64,000 nt of DNA from CAIZWU01 sp942492905 (GCA_942492905.1 OW818657.1:4526001-4590000); one strand, 5' to 3'; counted from the first letter of the stretch, positions 41,786-50,587 are shown. Numbers and translations are program-made. The notes: generated by a model not told the origin, from the letters alone.

Positions 41786-42807
41786 AACGCTTTCCGTGGA
41801 CTGTCACCTGTCTGGCTGGACTGCTGGCCGGGCTGTTCATTGGCCGGAATGTCGAGGCTGGGACCTCAACAAATCCCAGCCTTGCCACTCCTACCACAGC
41901 GGCCCCCACCGCCAAACCCAAGCCCAGGCCCGACCTCCGGACCACCTTGAAAAAAGCCCCAAGCCTCCGGCGGAAAACGGCCCTCATGCTTGGGGCTCTG
42001 ACCGACGGGCAGCCCGGAGACATGCGTCAGCTCGTTGCCGCCACCGGCAAAGACTTCAACCAACTCTCCCTTCTCGCAGACTTGGCGCTGCAAACCGATC
42101 CCGCGGGTTTTATTGCCGCATTGAGCAACCAACTGCCTGCCGAAGACTATACCGGCACTCTTGCTTACGATTTTACCCAACGCTGGGCAAAAGCCGACTA
42201 TACGGCGGCTTTCCACACCTGCCGCTCCCTGTCCGGTTTCGCCGGAGCTTGGTTGGGCGGCGTGGTTCTGCAGACCCAATTTGACACCGATCCCACCGCC
42301 GCCCTCAAGCTGGCCGTCACCCATCCCGGGCTGCGCTTGGATTGGAGCAGCAAGCACAAAATACCTGCCACTCCGGAAAATATGGAACTCGTCCGCGCCC
42401 TCCCCCCTTCCATAGGCAAGGCCGCGCTTATTGAATCTCTCTCTGCGGGCCTGACCCCACAGCAATCTTTTGCTTTAGTGCTCGAAGACCGTTACTCCAA
42501 TCCTATATTTGGCATAGCAAAAGTGTCCCAGGCGATGGTAAAAAATGATCCTCAGGCCTCACAGGCCTGGGTTCTGGCAAACCCGGACCATCCAGCCGCC
42601 ACTCGGCTCGCCGGGCGTATCAGCGATCACCTTATCAAGACCGATGCTGCCGCGGCGGTGGAATGGGCCGTTTCCCATCTCAGCGGCGCGAACCGCACCA
42701 ACGCATTGAAAAAAGCGGCCGAGGCCCTGCAAAAGACCGACCCCGCCGCCGCTGACGCCGCGCGGGCGCTGTTGCCGGAGGCCTTCAAGGCCAGTGGGAA
42801 ACTCTGA
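41782..42807 (+). CDS. Second Ala-rich repeat protein, paralogue of the preceding gene
   Basis: A 341-residue protein starting at an ATG that overlaps the previous stop (ATGA). The N-terminus mirrors its neighbour: TM segment (TCLAGLLAGLFIGRNVEA), Thr/Pro/Ala linker, then helical repeats such as SQAWVLANPDHPAATRLAG and AVEWAVSHLSGANRTNAL. The shared anchor, linker and repeat type suggest tandem duplication with shortening. The pair is translationally coupled, so the two proteins probably work together at the inner membrane facing the periplasm. Function unknown. Confidence 0.7.
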   Translation: MKRFPWTVTCLAGLLAGLFIGRNVEAGTSTNPSLATPTTAAPTAKPKPRPDLRTTLKKAPSLRRKTALMLGALTDGQPGDMRQLVAATGKDFNQLSLLADLALQTDPAGFIAALSNQLPAEDYTGTLAYDFTQRWAKADYTAAFHTCRSLSGFAGAWLGGVVLQTQFDTDPTAALKLAVTHPGLRLDWSSKHKIPATPENMELVRALPPSIGKAALIESLSAGLTPQQSFALVLEDRYSNPIFGIAKVSQAMVKNDPQASQAWVLANPDHPAATRLAGRISDHLIKTDAAAAVEWAVSHLSGANRTNALKKAAEALQKTDPAAADAARALLPEAFKASGKL

Positions 42808-42973
42808 TCCGCCTGAGGCTGCTTCCAAGCCGCGTGGACGCCTGCTGGAAGTTTGAACCGTTGACGCACCGGCCAACTCCACAGCTCCTCACGCGAAGCG
42901 GTGAGGGCTACTTTGGCCATGGCTGCCGGATGGCTTGTGGCGGGAGCAGAGTGTGATATGAAGCCGCTCCGCC

Positions 42974-44323
42974 ATGTCTTCCCTGCACCCTGCCGATACC
43001 ATCGCTGCCCTGTCCACGCCTTCCGGGACGGGGGCGGTGGCAGTGCTGCGCGTCAGTGGACCGGACGCGGCACAAGTGGCGGCGCGCGTCTTCAAGGGGC
43101 CGCGCCTGACGCCCCGCCGGGCGCTGTTCGGATCGGTGGTGGCGGCGGATGGTTCTGCGCTGGATGAAGTGCTCCTGACGTATTTCGCCGGACCAGCCAG
43201 CTACACGGGGGAGGACACCATCGAGATCTCCTGTCATGGCGGTGTGCTGGTGACGCGGCGGGTGCTGGAACGCCTGCTCCAAGCCGGGGCCCGGGCCGCC
43301 GGACCGGGCGAGTTCACCCAACGGGCTTTCCTCAATGGCAAGCTGGACCTGACCCAGGCCGAAGCAGTGATGGACGTGATCTCCGCCCAGACGGACCGCG
43401 CGCTCCAAGCCGCCAACCGCCAGCTCGACGGAGCGCTGGGCCGCACCATCCTGACACTGCGCGATGAATTGCTCGGCATCCTCGCCCATGTGGAAGCCTA
43501 CATCGACTTCCCGGAAGAGGACATCGACCCCGATACCGGCACCGCGTTGCGCGACCGCATGGCCTCGCTGCTGGCCCGGCTGGAAGCCCTCCTCGCCACC
43601 GCGGACCAGGGCCGTCTCCTCCGCGAAGGAGTGCGCACGGTGCTGGCCGGAGCCCCCAATGCCGGAAAAAGCAGCCTGCTGAACCGCCTGCTCGGGTTTG
43701 AACGCGCCATTGTCAGCGAGCAACCCGGAACCACCCGCGACACCATCGAGGAGGTCATCAATCTCCAAGGCTTCCCCCTGCGCCTGATCGATACCGCCGG
43801 GCTGCGCCAGGCCACGGCCGACACCATCGAGCAGGCCGGCATGGCGCGCACGCATTCCCAATTGGCGGAGGCGGATCTCATCGTGGAAATCGTGGATGCC
43901 AGCCAACCGCCCGGCGACCGCCTCGCGTTGCCGGAATCCGCCACTCCCCGCCACGTGCTGGTCCTGCACAAAAGCGACCTGCCGCTTCACCCGGCCTGGC
44001 AAGGCACGGACGGGGTTCCCGTTTCCAGCCGCACCGGCGAGGGCCTGACGGCGCTCACGGATCGCCTGATTGCAGTAATCACCGCCGGCGGCAATGCCTT
44101 TGAGCAAAGCGAAGTGGCGGTCAATGCCCGTCACCAAGCCTGCCTCGAACGCGCCCGCACCTCCCTCACCGCAGCCATGACGGAGTTCGCTTCCGGGAGC
44201 TCGGTGGAGTTCACCGCCCTCGAACTCCGGCTGGCCCTCGAATCCCTCGGCGACGTGATCGGGCGCGTCGATGTGGAGGACCTGCTCGGCGTCATCTTTT
44301 CCCAATTTTGCATCGGTAAATGA
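42974..44323 (+). CDS. mnmE: tRNA uridine-5-carboxymethylaminomethyl modification GTPase
   Basis: A 449-residue MnmE. The N-terminal tetrahydrofolate-binding domain starts at DTIAALSTPSGTGAVAVLRVSGP, the central helical domain has GEFTQRAFLNGKLDLTQAEAV, and the inserted G domain carries GAPNAGKS (226-233), DTAGLR (273-278) and a HKSD base-recognition motif. The C-terminal CIGK supplies the conserved Cys. With MnmG it modifies wobble U34 in several tRNAs. mnmG is not in this window. The start ATG at 42974 matches the family N-terminus. Confidence 0.95.
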   Translation: MSSLHPADTIAALSTPSGTGAVAVLRVSGPDAAQVAARVFKGPRLTPRRALFGSVVAADGSALDEVLLTYFAGPASYTGEDTIEISCHGGVLVTRRVLERLLQAGARAAGPGEFTQRAFLNGKLDLTQAEAVMDVISAQTDRALQAANRQLDGALGRTILTLRDELLGILAHVEAYIDFPEEDIDPDTGTALRDRMASLLARLEALLATADQGRLLREGVRTVLAGAPNAGKSSLLNRLLGFERAIVSEQPGTTRDTIEEVINLQGFPLRLIDTAGLRQATADTIEQAGMARTHSQLAEADLIVEIVDASQPPGDRLALPESATPRHVLVLHKSDLPLHPAWQGTDGVPVSSRTGEGLTALTDRLIAVITAGGNAFEQSEVAVNARHQACLERARTSLTAAMTEFASGSSVEFTALELRLALESLGDVIGRVDVEDLLGVIFSQFCIGK

Positions 44324-44456
44324 TTTGTGTACTGCCGGCATTCATGGATTTCCGAAGAAAAGCACGCCTTCCCACGGAAAATTCATGCATTCGGACCCCG
44401 GGAGGGCTTGATTCGTGCCAAACCGGCGACATCTTCCGCGCTCCCTTTTACCCCTG

Positions 44457-45851
44457 ATGCCCCAAGCCATTCTAATTATTGACCCTGAGAGCGACTTCCT
44501 CGAGTGGGCCGAACGCCACCTCGCCACGCCACAGGTCAGAGTCCTCAGTGCCGCGACCGCCGAAGAGGGGCTCAAATTATACGCCGCCGAGCGTCCGGAT
44601 CTGGTCATCACGGAATTTCACCTCAAACCGGTGAATGGCATCGAAGTCCTGAAGCGCATCCGCCAGACGGACCCCAACGCCATGGTGGTGTTGAGCACGG
44701 CCTTCCCGCCGACCAATGCCGTGATCGAGGCCATGAAGCTCGGGGCCTTTGATTTTCTCCGCAAGGAAACCCTGCCGTTCGATCTGCGGCCATTGGTGGA
44801 AAGCGCGCTGAAATCCCGCGAGGCCATGCGCGCTTCCGAGACCGCCCCGGCCGAGGCCAGCTTCGACCTCGGGGACAGCGTGATGATCGGCCGTTCCCAG
44901 GCCATGCAGAGTGTCTTTAAAATCATCGGCCGCGTGTCCCGCTCGGATGCCGCGGTGATGATCACGGGCGAGAGCGGTTGCGGCAAGGAAGTCGTCGCCC
45001 GCGCCGTGCAGCGCTACAGCCTGCGCTCCAGCAAACCCTTTGTCGCGATCAACTGCGCGGCCATCCCGGAGAGCCTGCTGGAAAGCGAACTCTTCGGCCA
45101 TGAAAAAGGCAGCTTCACCGGAGCCACCGCCATGCGGGTGGGCCGCTTTGAGCAGTGCGACGGCGGCACCCTGTTCCTGGATGAGATCGGTGAAATGCCG
45201 ATGCATGTGCAGACCAAAATCCTGCGCGTGCTGCAGGAAGGCGAGTTCTCCCGCGTCGGCGGCAATGAGACTCTGAAAACCGACGTTAGAATCATCGCCG
45301 CCACCAACCGGAACCTGGAAAAGGAAGTCGAGGTCGGCCGCTTCCGCGAAGATTTGTTCTATCGCCTCAACGTGGTCCGCGTCCACCTCCCGCCCCTCCG
45401 TGAGCGCCCCGAGGACATCCCGCTGATGGCCCGGTTTTTTGTGGACCGCCTCGCCAAAAAGCGCAACAATCCGCGTCTGCGCCTTTCCGAAGACGCCTAC
45501 GCCCTGATGGAAAGCTACAACTGGCCCGGGAACGTGCGGGAATTGGAAAACACCATCCAGCGCGCCACCGTCCTCGCCAATACCGACGTCCTGACCGCCC
45601 GGGACATCCCGCTCGGCCTCGGCATCGCCCCGCGTCCCGAAGCCACCGCGGCCCCCGGCACCCTGACCAACGAAAGCGCCATCGCCCACCTGCTTGATGC
45701 CGCGATCTCCCTTAACGAATCCCCGATTCCCTGGCTGGAACGCCAGCTGGCCGAAGAAGCCCTCCGCCGCGAAGGCCAGGATCACTCCGCCGCCGCCCGC
45801 CGCCTCGGTTTGAAGCCGGCGGTGTTCAAAAAGCTGCTGGGACCGGAGTAA
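44457..45851 (+). CDS. Sigma-54-dependent response regulator with degenerate receiver domain
   Basis: A 464-residue NtrC-type activator. The receiver domain (1-120) has Glu53 (LVITEFHL) where the phospho-acceptor Asp should be, and IIDPE instead of the usual paired acidic residues; Thr81 and Lys103 are kept. The AAA domain has Walker A GESGCGKE, the sigma-54 contact loop GSFTGA (usual GAFTGA) and Walker B GGTLFLDEIGEMP. The C-terminus is a Fis-type HTH (HSAAARRLGLKPAVFKKLL). The ATG at 44457 is the family start. Glu may mimic the phosphorylated state. No kinase gene adjoins it. Its 3' end overlaps the convergent gene by 26 bp. Confidence 0.9.
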   Translation: MPQAILIIDPESDFLEWAERHLATPQVRVLSAATAEEGLKLYAAERPDLVITEFHLKPVNGIEVLKRIRQTDPNAMVVLSTAFPPTNAVIEAMKLGAFDFLRKETLPFDLRPLVESALKSREAMRASETAPAEASFDLGDSVMIGRSQAMQSVFKIIGRVSRSDAAVMITGESGCGKEVVARAVQRYSLRSSKPFVAINCAAIPESLLESELFGHEKGSFTGATAMRVGRFEQCDGGTLFLDEIGEMPMHVQTKILRVLQEGEFSRVGGNETLKTDVRIIAATNRNLEKEVEVGRFREDLFYRLNVVRVHLPPLRERPEDIPLMARFFVDRLAKKRNNPRLRLSEDAYALMESYNWPGNVRELENTIQRATVLANTDVLTARDIPLGLGIAPRPEATAAPGTLTNESAIAHLLDAAISLNESPIPWLERQLAEEALRREGQDHSAAARRLGLKPAVFKKLLGPE

Positions 45852-46449
45852 TCGGGGAAGCGTTTTCGAAGGAACCTGATGGAACGCGTTCCGGGTATAA
45901 GCGGCCCGCTTCCAGAGCGCTGTATCCGAAATCGAGCAACGGGTTTTTTACCGCATGTTCAAAGCACCATCCTGGTCGGCAGATCAGTAGGATGTTATCT
46001 CCACGTTGCACGCCCCGATGAACGGCCAGCCGAAGCAAAAAACGGAAATGGGCTTCATCCTCACTGAAAGCGGGCACCGAATCCAAGAGATCGTATTCCG
46101 GCTGTGTCCAAAGGGCCGCCACCGAGTCCAAAAAACCTTCGTGAGTCACCTCCTCCCATTTTGGATCGCCCAACCATTTCCGAGCTGAATCGAAAGGACA
46201 CCATTTTCGCGTCAGGGTCACCGGAGCCATTGGCGTAAAATAAGCATCCGTAAATTCATCCACCTCGCCATATTCGTCCCTGAAATTTTGCTCCTCGACA
46301 TCGTAAAACATGGTCATGGCATCGACCAAAGCCTCCGTCTTCAAACCGGCAACGGGCGCTTCAACCTTCAATACTCCTATCCAATAAGCCAATGAACGAT
46401 AAGTCCGCATGCCAGCCTCGCTTCCGACCAATTCCTCGAATGTTGGCAT
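45826..46449 (-). CDS. Hypothetical protein
   Basis: A 207-residue acidic soluble protein that I do not recognise. It has no signal peptide or membrane helix. It is rich in aromatic residues (YRSLAYWIGVL, FRDEYGEVDEFTDAYFTP, KWCPFDSARKWL) and has an alpha/beta look in the C-terminal half (GDNILLICRPGWCFEHAV). The base composition is less GC-rich than neighbouring genes, which could mean transfer. It overlaps the end of the sigma-54 regulator and lies 23 bp upstream of rimO's 3' end on the same strand. Confidence 0.6.
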   Translation of the reverse strand: MPTFEELVGSEAGMRTYRSLAYWIGVLKVEAPVAGLKTEALVDAMTMFYDVEEQNFRDEYGEVDEFTDAYFTPMAPVTLTRKWCPFDSARKWLGDPKWEEVTHEGFLDSVAALWTQPEYDLLDSVPAFSEDEAHFRFLLRLAVHRGVQRGDNILLICRPGWCFEHAVKNPLLDFGYSALEAGRLYPERVPSGSFENASPITPVPAAF

Positions 46450-46472
46450 AGGTTTTACTCTTTTTGAAAACC

Positions 46473-47843
46473 CTACCGCGCCGCCACCAGATCATACCCG
46501 CGCCAGTCACCGATGGTGACTTCCGCGAATTCCCCGACGGGCAGCGACTGGTCGACAAAGACCGTGCCGTCGATTTCCGGGGCATCCATCTCGGTGCGGG
46601 CGACGCCGGGTTTCTCCACCAGCACGCGCATGGTGCGCTGGACCTGGCTGGCATTGAATTCCTCGGCGATGAGCTGCAGCTCCCGCATCGATTTATTCCA
46701 TCGGCTTTCGGTGGTTTTGTGATGCACCCGGCCGTCGAGTTTGTAGGCCTTGGTGCCTTCCTCGCTGCTGTAACGGAAGACGCCGGCGCGCTCGAATTTG
46801 GTTTCCTTGATGAATTGCAGGAGCTCCTCGAAGTCTTCCTTCGTCTCGCCCGGGAAGCCCACAATGAAGGTGGTGCGGATGGCGAGGCCGGGGATGCCGG
46901 CGCGCATTTTGGCGATGAGCTGGCGGATGTAATCGCCGGAGGTCTCACGCTGCATGATGGTCAACATGCGGTCGGAAATGTGTTGGAGCGGGATGTCCAC
47001 ATAACGGGCCACCTTGGGGCATTCGGCGATGGTTTGGATCAACTCATCGCTCCAATGCGCCGGGTGGGTGTAAAGCAGACGGATCCAGAAATCGCCAGGA
47101 ATCGCGTTCAAGGCGCGCAGCAGGGTCGCCAATGATTCTCCCCGCGTACTGTCCACCGGGCTACGGGGATTGGGCCGGGCCTCGGTCCACTTGTCCATGC
47201 CGAAATAAGTCAGGTCCTGGGAGATGAGATTGATCTCCTTCACGCCACTGGCCACCAATTGCTCGACTTCCTTGACCACGTTTTCCTGGGTGCGGCTGCG
47301 GTGACGGCCGCGGATCTTCGGGATGATGCAGAAGGAGCAGGTGTGGTTGCAGCCTTCCGCGATTTTGACGTAGGCGGAATGCTTCGGCGTGAGGCGGAAG
47401 CGCGGAGTGTCGTAATCCGGAATGTAACGCGGCTGCCGGGTGACAAGGTTTTCCGGATCTTCCTCTTCGGGGCGCACGCGGCCGAGGAGCCGCTCAATGA
47501 TCGGAGCCACCTGGGTGATCTGGTCCAGGCCGATGAAGGCATCCACTTCCGGCATCAGGCCCGGCAGTTCCTTGGAAAAACGCTGCGAGAGACAGCCAGC
47601 CACGATGATCTTCTGTTTCTTGCGTTGCTGATCCTCGCCCCGCGCGTCCACCGCGTCCTGCACCGTGCCGATGCTTTCGCGCTTCGCCATGTCGATGAAG
47701 GAGCACGTATTCACGATCAGCACATCCGCCTCCTGCTCATTCGCGGTCATTTCCATGCCGGCCGCATGGAGGTGACCGATCATGATTTCACTGTCGATAA
47801 GGTTTTTGGCGCAGCCCAGGGAGACGAGTCCGACTTTGATCAT
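46473..47843 (-). CDS. rimO: Ribosomal protein S12 methylthiotransferase
   Basis: A 456-residue methylthiotransferase. The N-terminal UPF0004 domain has Cys11, Cys47 and Cys84 for the auxiliary cluster (GCAKNLIDSE, NTCSFI, AGCLSQR). The radical SAM domain has CNHTCSFC (Cys165, 169, 172), and a C-terminal TRAM-like domain ends at YDLVAAR. RimO adds a methylthio group to an Asp of ribosomal protein S12. The MIKVGLVSLGCAKNL start is well conserved, so the ATG at 47843 is secure even though it is directly preceded by a CCCCTCCATTTT triplication and no Shine-Dalgarno sequence. Confidence 0.95.
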   Translation of the reverse strand: MIKVGLVSLGCAKNLIDSEIMIGHLHAAGMEMTANEQEADVLIVNTCSFIDMAKRESIGTVQDAVDARGEDQQRKKQKIIVAGCLSQRFSKELPGLMPEVDAFIGLDQITQVAPIIERLLGRVRPEEEDPENLVTRQPRYIPDYDTPRFRLTPKHSAYVKIAEGCNHTCSFCIIPKIRGRHRSRTQENVVKEVEQLVASGVKEINLISQDLTYFGMDKWTEARPNPRSPVDSTRGESLATLLRALNAIPGDFWIRLLYTHPAHWSDELIQTIAECPKVARYVDIPLQHISDRMLTIMQRETSGDYIRQLIAKMRAGIPGLAIRTTFIVGFPGETKEDFEELLQFIKETKFERAGVFRYSSEEGTKAYKLDGRVHHKTTESRWNKSMRELQLIAEEFNASQVQRTMRVLVEKPGVARTEMDAPEIDGTVFVDQSLPVGEFAEVTIGDWRGYDLVAAR

Positions 47844-47879
47844 AAAATGGAGGGGAAAATGGAGGGGAAAATGGAGGGG
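47844..47879 (-). repeat. Three perfect 12-bp repeats directly before the rimO start codon
   Basis: On the plus strand AAAATGGAGGGG occurs three times (47844-47855, 47856-47867, 47868-47879); in the rimO sense this is CCCCTCCATTTT three times, ending at the base before ATG. The leader is thus pyrimidine-rich with CCUCC elements resembling the anti-Shine-Dalgarno sequence. Confidence 0.9.
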
Positions 47880-47961
47880 CGCACATCATGCCCCATCCCG
47901 CGGGGGCGGAAACCGCAAAGTTTCTTCCTGAAAGACATCGGAGGGCGGCGGGATATTTAAG

Positions 47962-47991
47962 TTGCCCGCCCGGCCTGAATCCGGGTAGCAC
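47962..47991 (+). promoter_or_regulatory. Possible promoter of the GntP permease gene
   Basis: TTGCCC at 47962-47967, 18-bp spacer, TAGCAC at 47986-47991. The -10 box abuts the first ATG at 47992, so with this promoter the ATG at 47998 or a leaderless start would be needed. Tentative. Confidence 0.25.
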
Positions 47992-49464
47992 ATGCGCATG
48001 TCATTTCTCGCCAACGCCTCCACCGCTTCTCCTTACTGGCCTTTTGTGGTGCTGGGGGTGTCCGTTACTTTCGTGATTGTCGCGATTTCCGTGCTGCGCC
48101 TGCACGCTTTCCTCGCGCTGATCGGGGCGGCTCTGCTGGCCGGAGTGATGTCGGCCTCGCTGCCGCCGGACCTGAAGGATCTGGACAAGGGCAAATGGCT
48201 GCGGGCAGTGGAATTGGTGACGGAAGGGTTTGGCAGGACGGCCGGCGACATCAGCATCGTGATCGGCATGGCGACCTTGATCGGCATGAGTATGATGAAC
48301 AGCGGTGCAGCCGACAAGGTAGTCCGGCGGTTCCTCGGGGCTTTCGGGGAAAAACGGGCCGCTATCGCCGTGCTGGTGAGCACCTACATCTTGTCGATTC
48401 CGATTTTCTTCGACACCATGTTCATGCTGATGGCGCCATTGGCGATGGCTCTGACGTTGCGGACCAAGGGTAATTTCACCTTGTTCGTGCTGGCCGTCTG
48501 CATCGCCGGCGTGACCACGCACAGCATGACGGTGCCGCACCCCGGCCCCAACGCCATGGTGGCGAGTCTTGAGGTGGATCTGGGGGCCTCCTTGTATGCC
48601 GGGATTTTGGTGGGAGCCCTGGCAGTGGGACTGTCCTGGCCGATCATCCGCCGGGTGGCCGCACGCACCCCGGTGCCGCTGCGGGAAACGCCCCATACCC
48701 CCATTTCCTCCTTGACAGCGGCGCTGGACAAACCGGAGAGCGAACTCCCCGGATTCCTCAGTTCGATTCTGCCGGTGGTGTTGCCGATCGCGCTGATCAG
48801 CCTGGCGTCGTTCTGGACGGTGGCCCTCAAAGACGCCGCCAATGGCAAGGCGTGGGCGGCTTTCGCCAGGGAAGATGGATTCCGTCAGGCCGGTTATGCC
48901 GTTGAATTCCTCGGAAATAAAAACATCGCGCTCATCATTGGCACCGCCTTGGCGCTGTGGCTGATGGTCCGCCAGTCGCGGATCAAGGGGAGCAAGCTTT
49001 CCGAAATGATGGGGCCACCGCTTGAGACGGCTGGCGTTATTATTCTGATCACGGCCGCCGGCGGGGCCTTTGGTTTTATGCTGCGCAATGCCGGAGTAGG
49101 CGAGGCCATCCGCATGGCCACGGCCGGTTCCGGCATCAACCTCCTCTTCCTCGGCTGGCTGGTGGCGGTGATTCTGCGGATTGCCCAAGGATCGGCGACC
49201 GTAGCCATGCTGACCACCGCCGCCATGATGCAGCCCCTGCTGGGCGATCTCACCTGCAACCGGATGTATCTTTTCCTTGCGGTTGGTTTCGGGGCCTTCG
49301 CCTGCTCGTGGATGAATGACAGCGGCTTCTGGGTGGTGAGCCGGCTGAGTGGCTTCACGGAAAAGGAAACCCTGCGCACCTGGACGGTGTCACTGTCGAT
49401 TGTGTCCGTGATCGGCCTGCTGCTCACCTTGGTTCTGGCGGCCGCCCTTCCTTTTGTAAAATAA
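47992..49464 (+). CDS. GntP-family gluconate/organic acid permease
   Basis: A 490-residue inner-membrane transporter with about twelve to fourteen hydrophobic helices. The SIVIGMATLIGMSMMNSGAADKVVRRFL segment, the IPIFFDTMFMLMAPLA helix and the THSMTVPHPGPNAM motif are typical of the GntP family of H+ symporters for gluconate and related sugar acids. Starts at 47992 and 47998 are both possible. No gluconate kinase or dehydratase gene is nearby, so the substrate remains open. Confidence 0.88.
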   Translation: MRMSFLANASTASPYWPFVVLGVSVTFVIVAISVLRLHAFLALIGAALLAGVMSASLPPDLKDLDKGKWLRAVELVTEGFGRTAGDISIVIGMATLIGMSMMNSGAADKVVRRFLGAFGEKRAAIAVLVSTYILSIPIFFDTMFMLMAPLAMALTLRTKGNFTLFVLAVCIAGVTTHSMTVPHPGPNAMVASLEVDLGASLYAGILVGALAVGLSWPIIRRVAARTPVPLRETPHTPISSLTAALDKPESELPGFLSSILPVVLPIALISLASFWTVALKDAANGKAWAAFAREDGFRQAGYAVEFLGNKNIALIIGTALALWLMVRQSRIKGSKLSEMMGPPLETAGVIILITAAGGAFGFMLRNAGVGEAIRMATAGSGINLLFLGWLVAVILRIAQGSATVAMLTTAAMMQPLLGDLTCNRMYLFLAVGFGAFACSWMNDSGFWVVSRLSGFTEKETLRTWTVSLSIVSVIGLLLTLVLAAALPFVK

Positions 49465-49588
49465 TCGGCAGCCGGGATCGACCAGGATCCCCCGGGAAAG
49501 CGAACTTCCTTTCCAATGAATTCCATTTTGCCCAAGGAGGACGGTGCGGGACCTCCATGGCCGGATTGGAAAACTCCCTGAAAACGGG

Positions 49589-49617
49589 TTGCACCTGCCC
49601 TGCCCCGTCGCCATGCT
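49589..49617 (+). promoter_or_regulatory. Candidate promoter of ribH
   Basis: TTGCAC at 49589-49594, 17-bp spacer, CATGCT at 49612-49617; the ribH start codon follows 15 bp later. Same TTGC-type -35 as the ftsH candidate. No FMN riboswitch is seen in the 168-bp gap. Confidence 0.4.
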
Positions 49618-49632
49618 GCGTGCTCCCTTTTT

Positions 49633-50142
49633 ATGGCTTCGCAGACCCTTCCCCGCAAACCACGCCTCATCGGCCCACGCAAGACGTTCGCCATCGTGGC
49701 CAGCATGTATAACGAGCCGCTGATGAACGGTTTACTGGAATCCACCAAGGCCGAACTGCTGGGCCTGATGCCTGCCGCCAGCGTGCCGCTCTACCGCGTC
49801 CCGGGCGCCTGGGAAATCCCCGTCTGCGCCGAATACGTCCTGCAATACACCTCCGCTGATGTCATCATCTGTCTCGGCATCGTGGTCCGCGGCGAAACAG
49901 GCCATGCCGACCTCATCACCCAGTCCGTTTCCGATAAACTGCAGGAAATGGCGGTGCGCCATCTGACGCCCATCATCAACATGGTCCTGCTGGTCAACAA
50001 CGAAGCCGATGCCCGGGCCCGGGTCTTCGGCGATCAGATGAACCGGGGGGTCGAAGCCGCCCGCGCCGCCCTGAACATGGCGGAACTTTTCAGCAAGCTC
50101 CACACCGCCTACCCCACCCCCCGCAAGAACGAGGATGAGTAA
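49633..50142 (+). CDS. ribH: 6,7-dimethyl-8-ribityllumazine synthase
   Basis: A 169-residue lumazine synthase. It has the FAIVASMYNEPLMNGLLE start of the fold, the VPGAWEIPV substrate motif and GETGHADLI with the catalytic His. Family members usually have GxTxHF in the last motif, so the HAD sequence is a small deviation. It condenses the ribitylaminopyrimidine with dihydroxybutanone phosphate in riboflavin synthesis. Its last 8 bp overlap nusB, a frequent bacterial pairing that links flavin synthesis and transcription factors in one operon. Confidence 0.93.
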   Translation: MASQTLPRKPRLIGPRKTFAIVASMYNEPLMNGLLESTKAELLGLMPAASVPLYRVPGAWEIPVCAEYVLQYTSADVIICLGIVVRGETGHADLITQSVSDKLQEMAVRHLTPIINMVLLVNNEADARARVFGDQMNRGVEAARAALNMAELFSKLHTAYPTPRKNEDE

Positions 50143-50587
50143 ACGCCGCGAAGGCCGCGAGACGGCCATCCAACTTCTCTTCAGCCGCGACTTCACTCCC
50201 CCCGGAGCAGAACATGAAGTCGACGGATTTTTCGAAATCCACAGCGCGGGACCCAAAATCCGCCAGCATGCGGTGGAGCTCTACCATGGAGTGGTGGCGA
50301 ATCTGGAAGCCATCGACCACCGCCTCGTGGGTTGTCTGGAAAACTTCTCTCTCGAACGTCTCGCCGGAGTGGACCGGAATATCCTGCGGCTGGCCATCTA
50401 CGAGATGTTCCACCGCACCGATGTGCCCCCGGTGGTGGTCATCAATGAAGCGATCGAAATCTCCAAACGTTTCGGCACGCCGGACAGCGGGCGTTTCGTC
50501 AATGGGGTGCTCGACCGCCTGAAGCAGGACCTGACGAGGGATCTGCGCGACGTCCAACCGCAGCACCCGCGTCCCCAAAGTCCCTGA
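50135..50587 (+). CDS. nusB: Transcription antitermination factor NusB
   Basis: A 150-residue all-helical NusB. It begins with RREGRETAIQLLFSRDF, equivalent to the Arg-rich helix 1 that binds boxA RNA, and has the conserved GVDRNILRLAIYEMFHRTDVPPVVVINEAIEISKRFGTPDSGRFVNGVLD core. With NusE it supports antitermination on rRNA operons. Translationally coupled to ribH by an 8-bp overlap. No terminator is visible on the plus strand. Confidence 0.94.
   Translation: MSKRREGRETAIQLLFSRDFTPPGAEHEVDGFFEIHSAGPKIRQHAVELYHGVVANLEAIDHRLVGCLENFSLERLAGVDRNILRLAIYEMFHRTDVPPVVVINEAIEISKRFGTPDSGRFVNGVLDRLKQDLTRDLRDVQPQHPRPQSP

Noticed and set aside
42908..44341. Open frame of about 477 codons on the minus strand
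   Set aside because: Antisense to mnmE; no domain and low-complexity composition.
44324..44456. Sigma-54 promoter before the NtrC-type gene
   Set aside because: No GG-N10-GC pair with the usual TGGCAC-N5-TTGC context was found in the gap.
47844..47879. MEGKMEGKMEGR peptide on the plus strand
   Set aside because: It is the translation of the 12-bp leader repeats of rimO on the opposite strand and continues in a shadow frame.
49465..49632. FMN riboswitch upstream of ribH
   Set aside because: The gap lacks the conserved RFN sequence blocks; only a weak promoter-like pair is visible.
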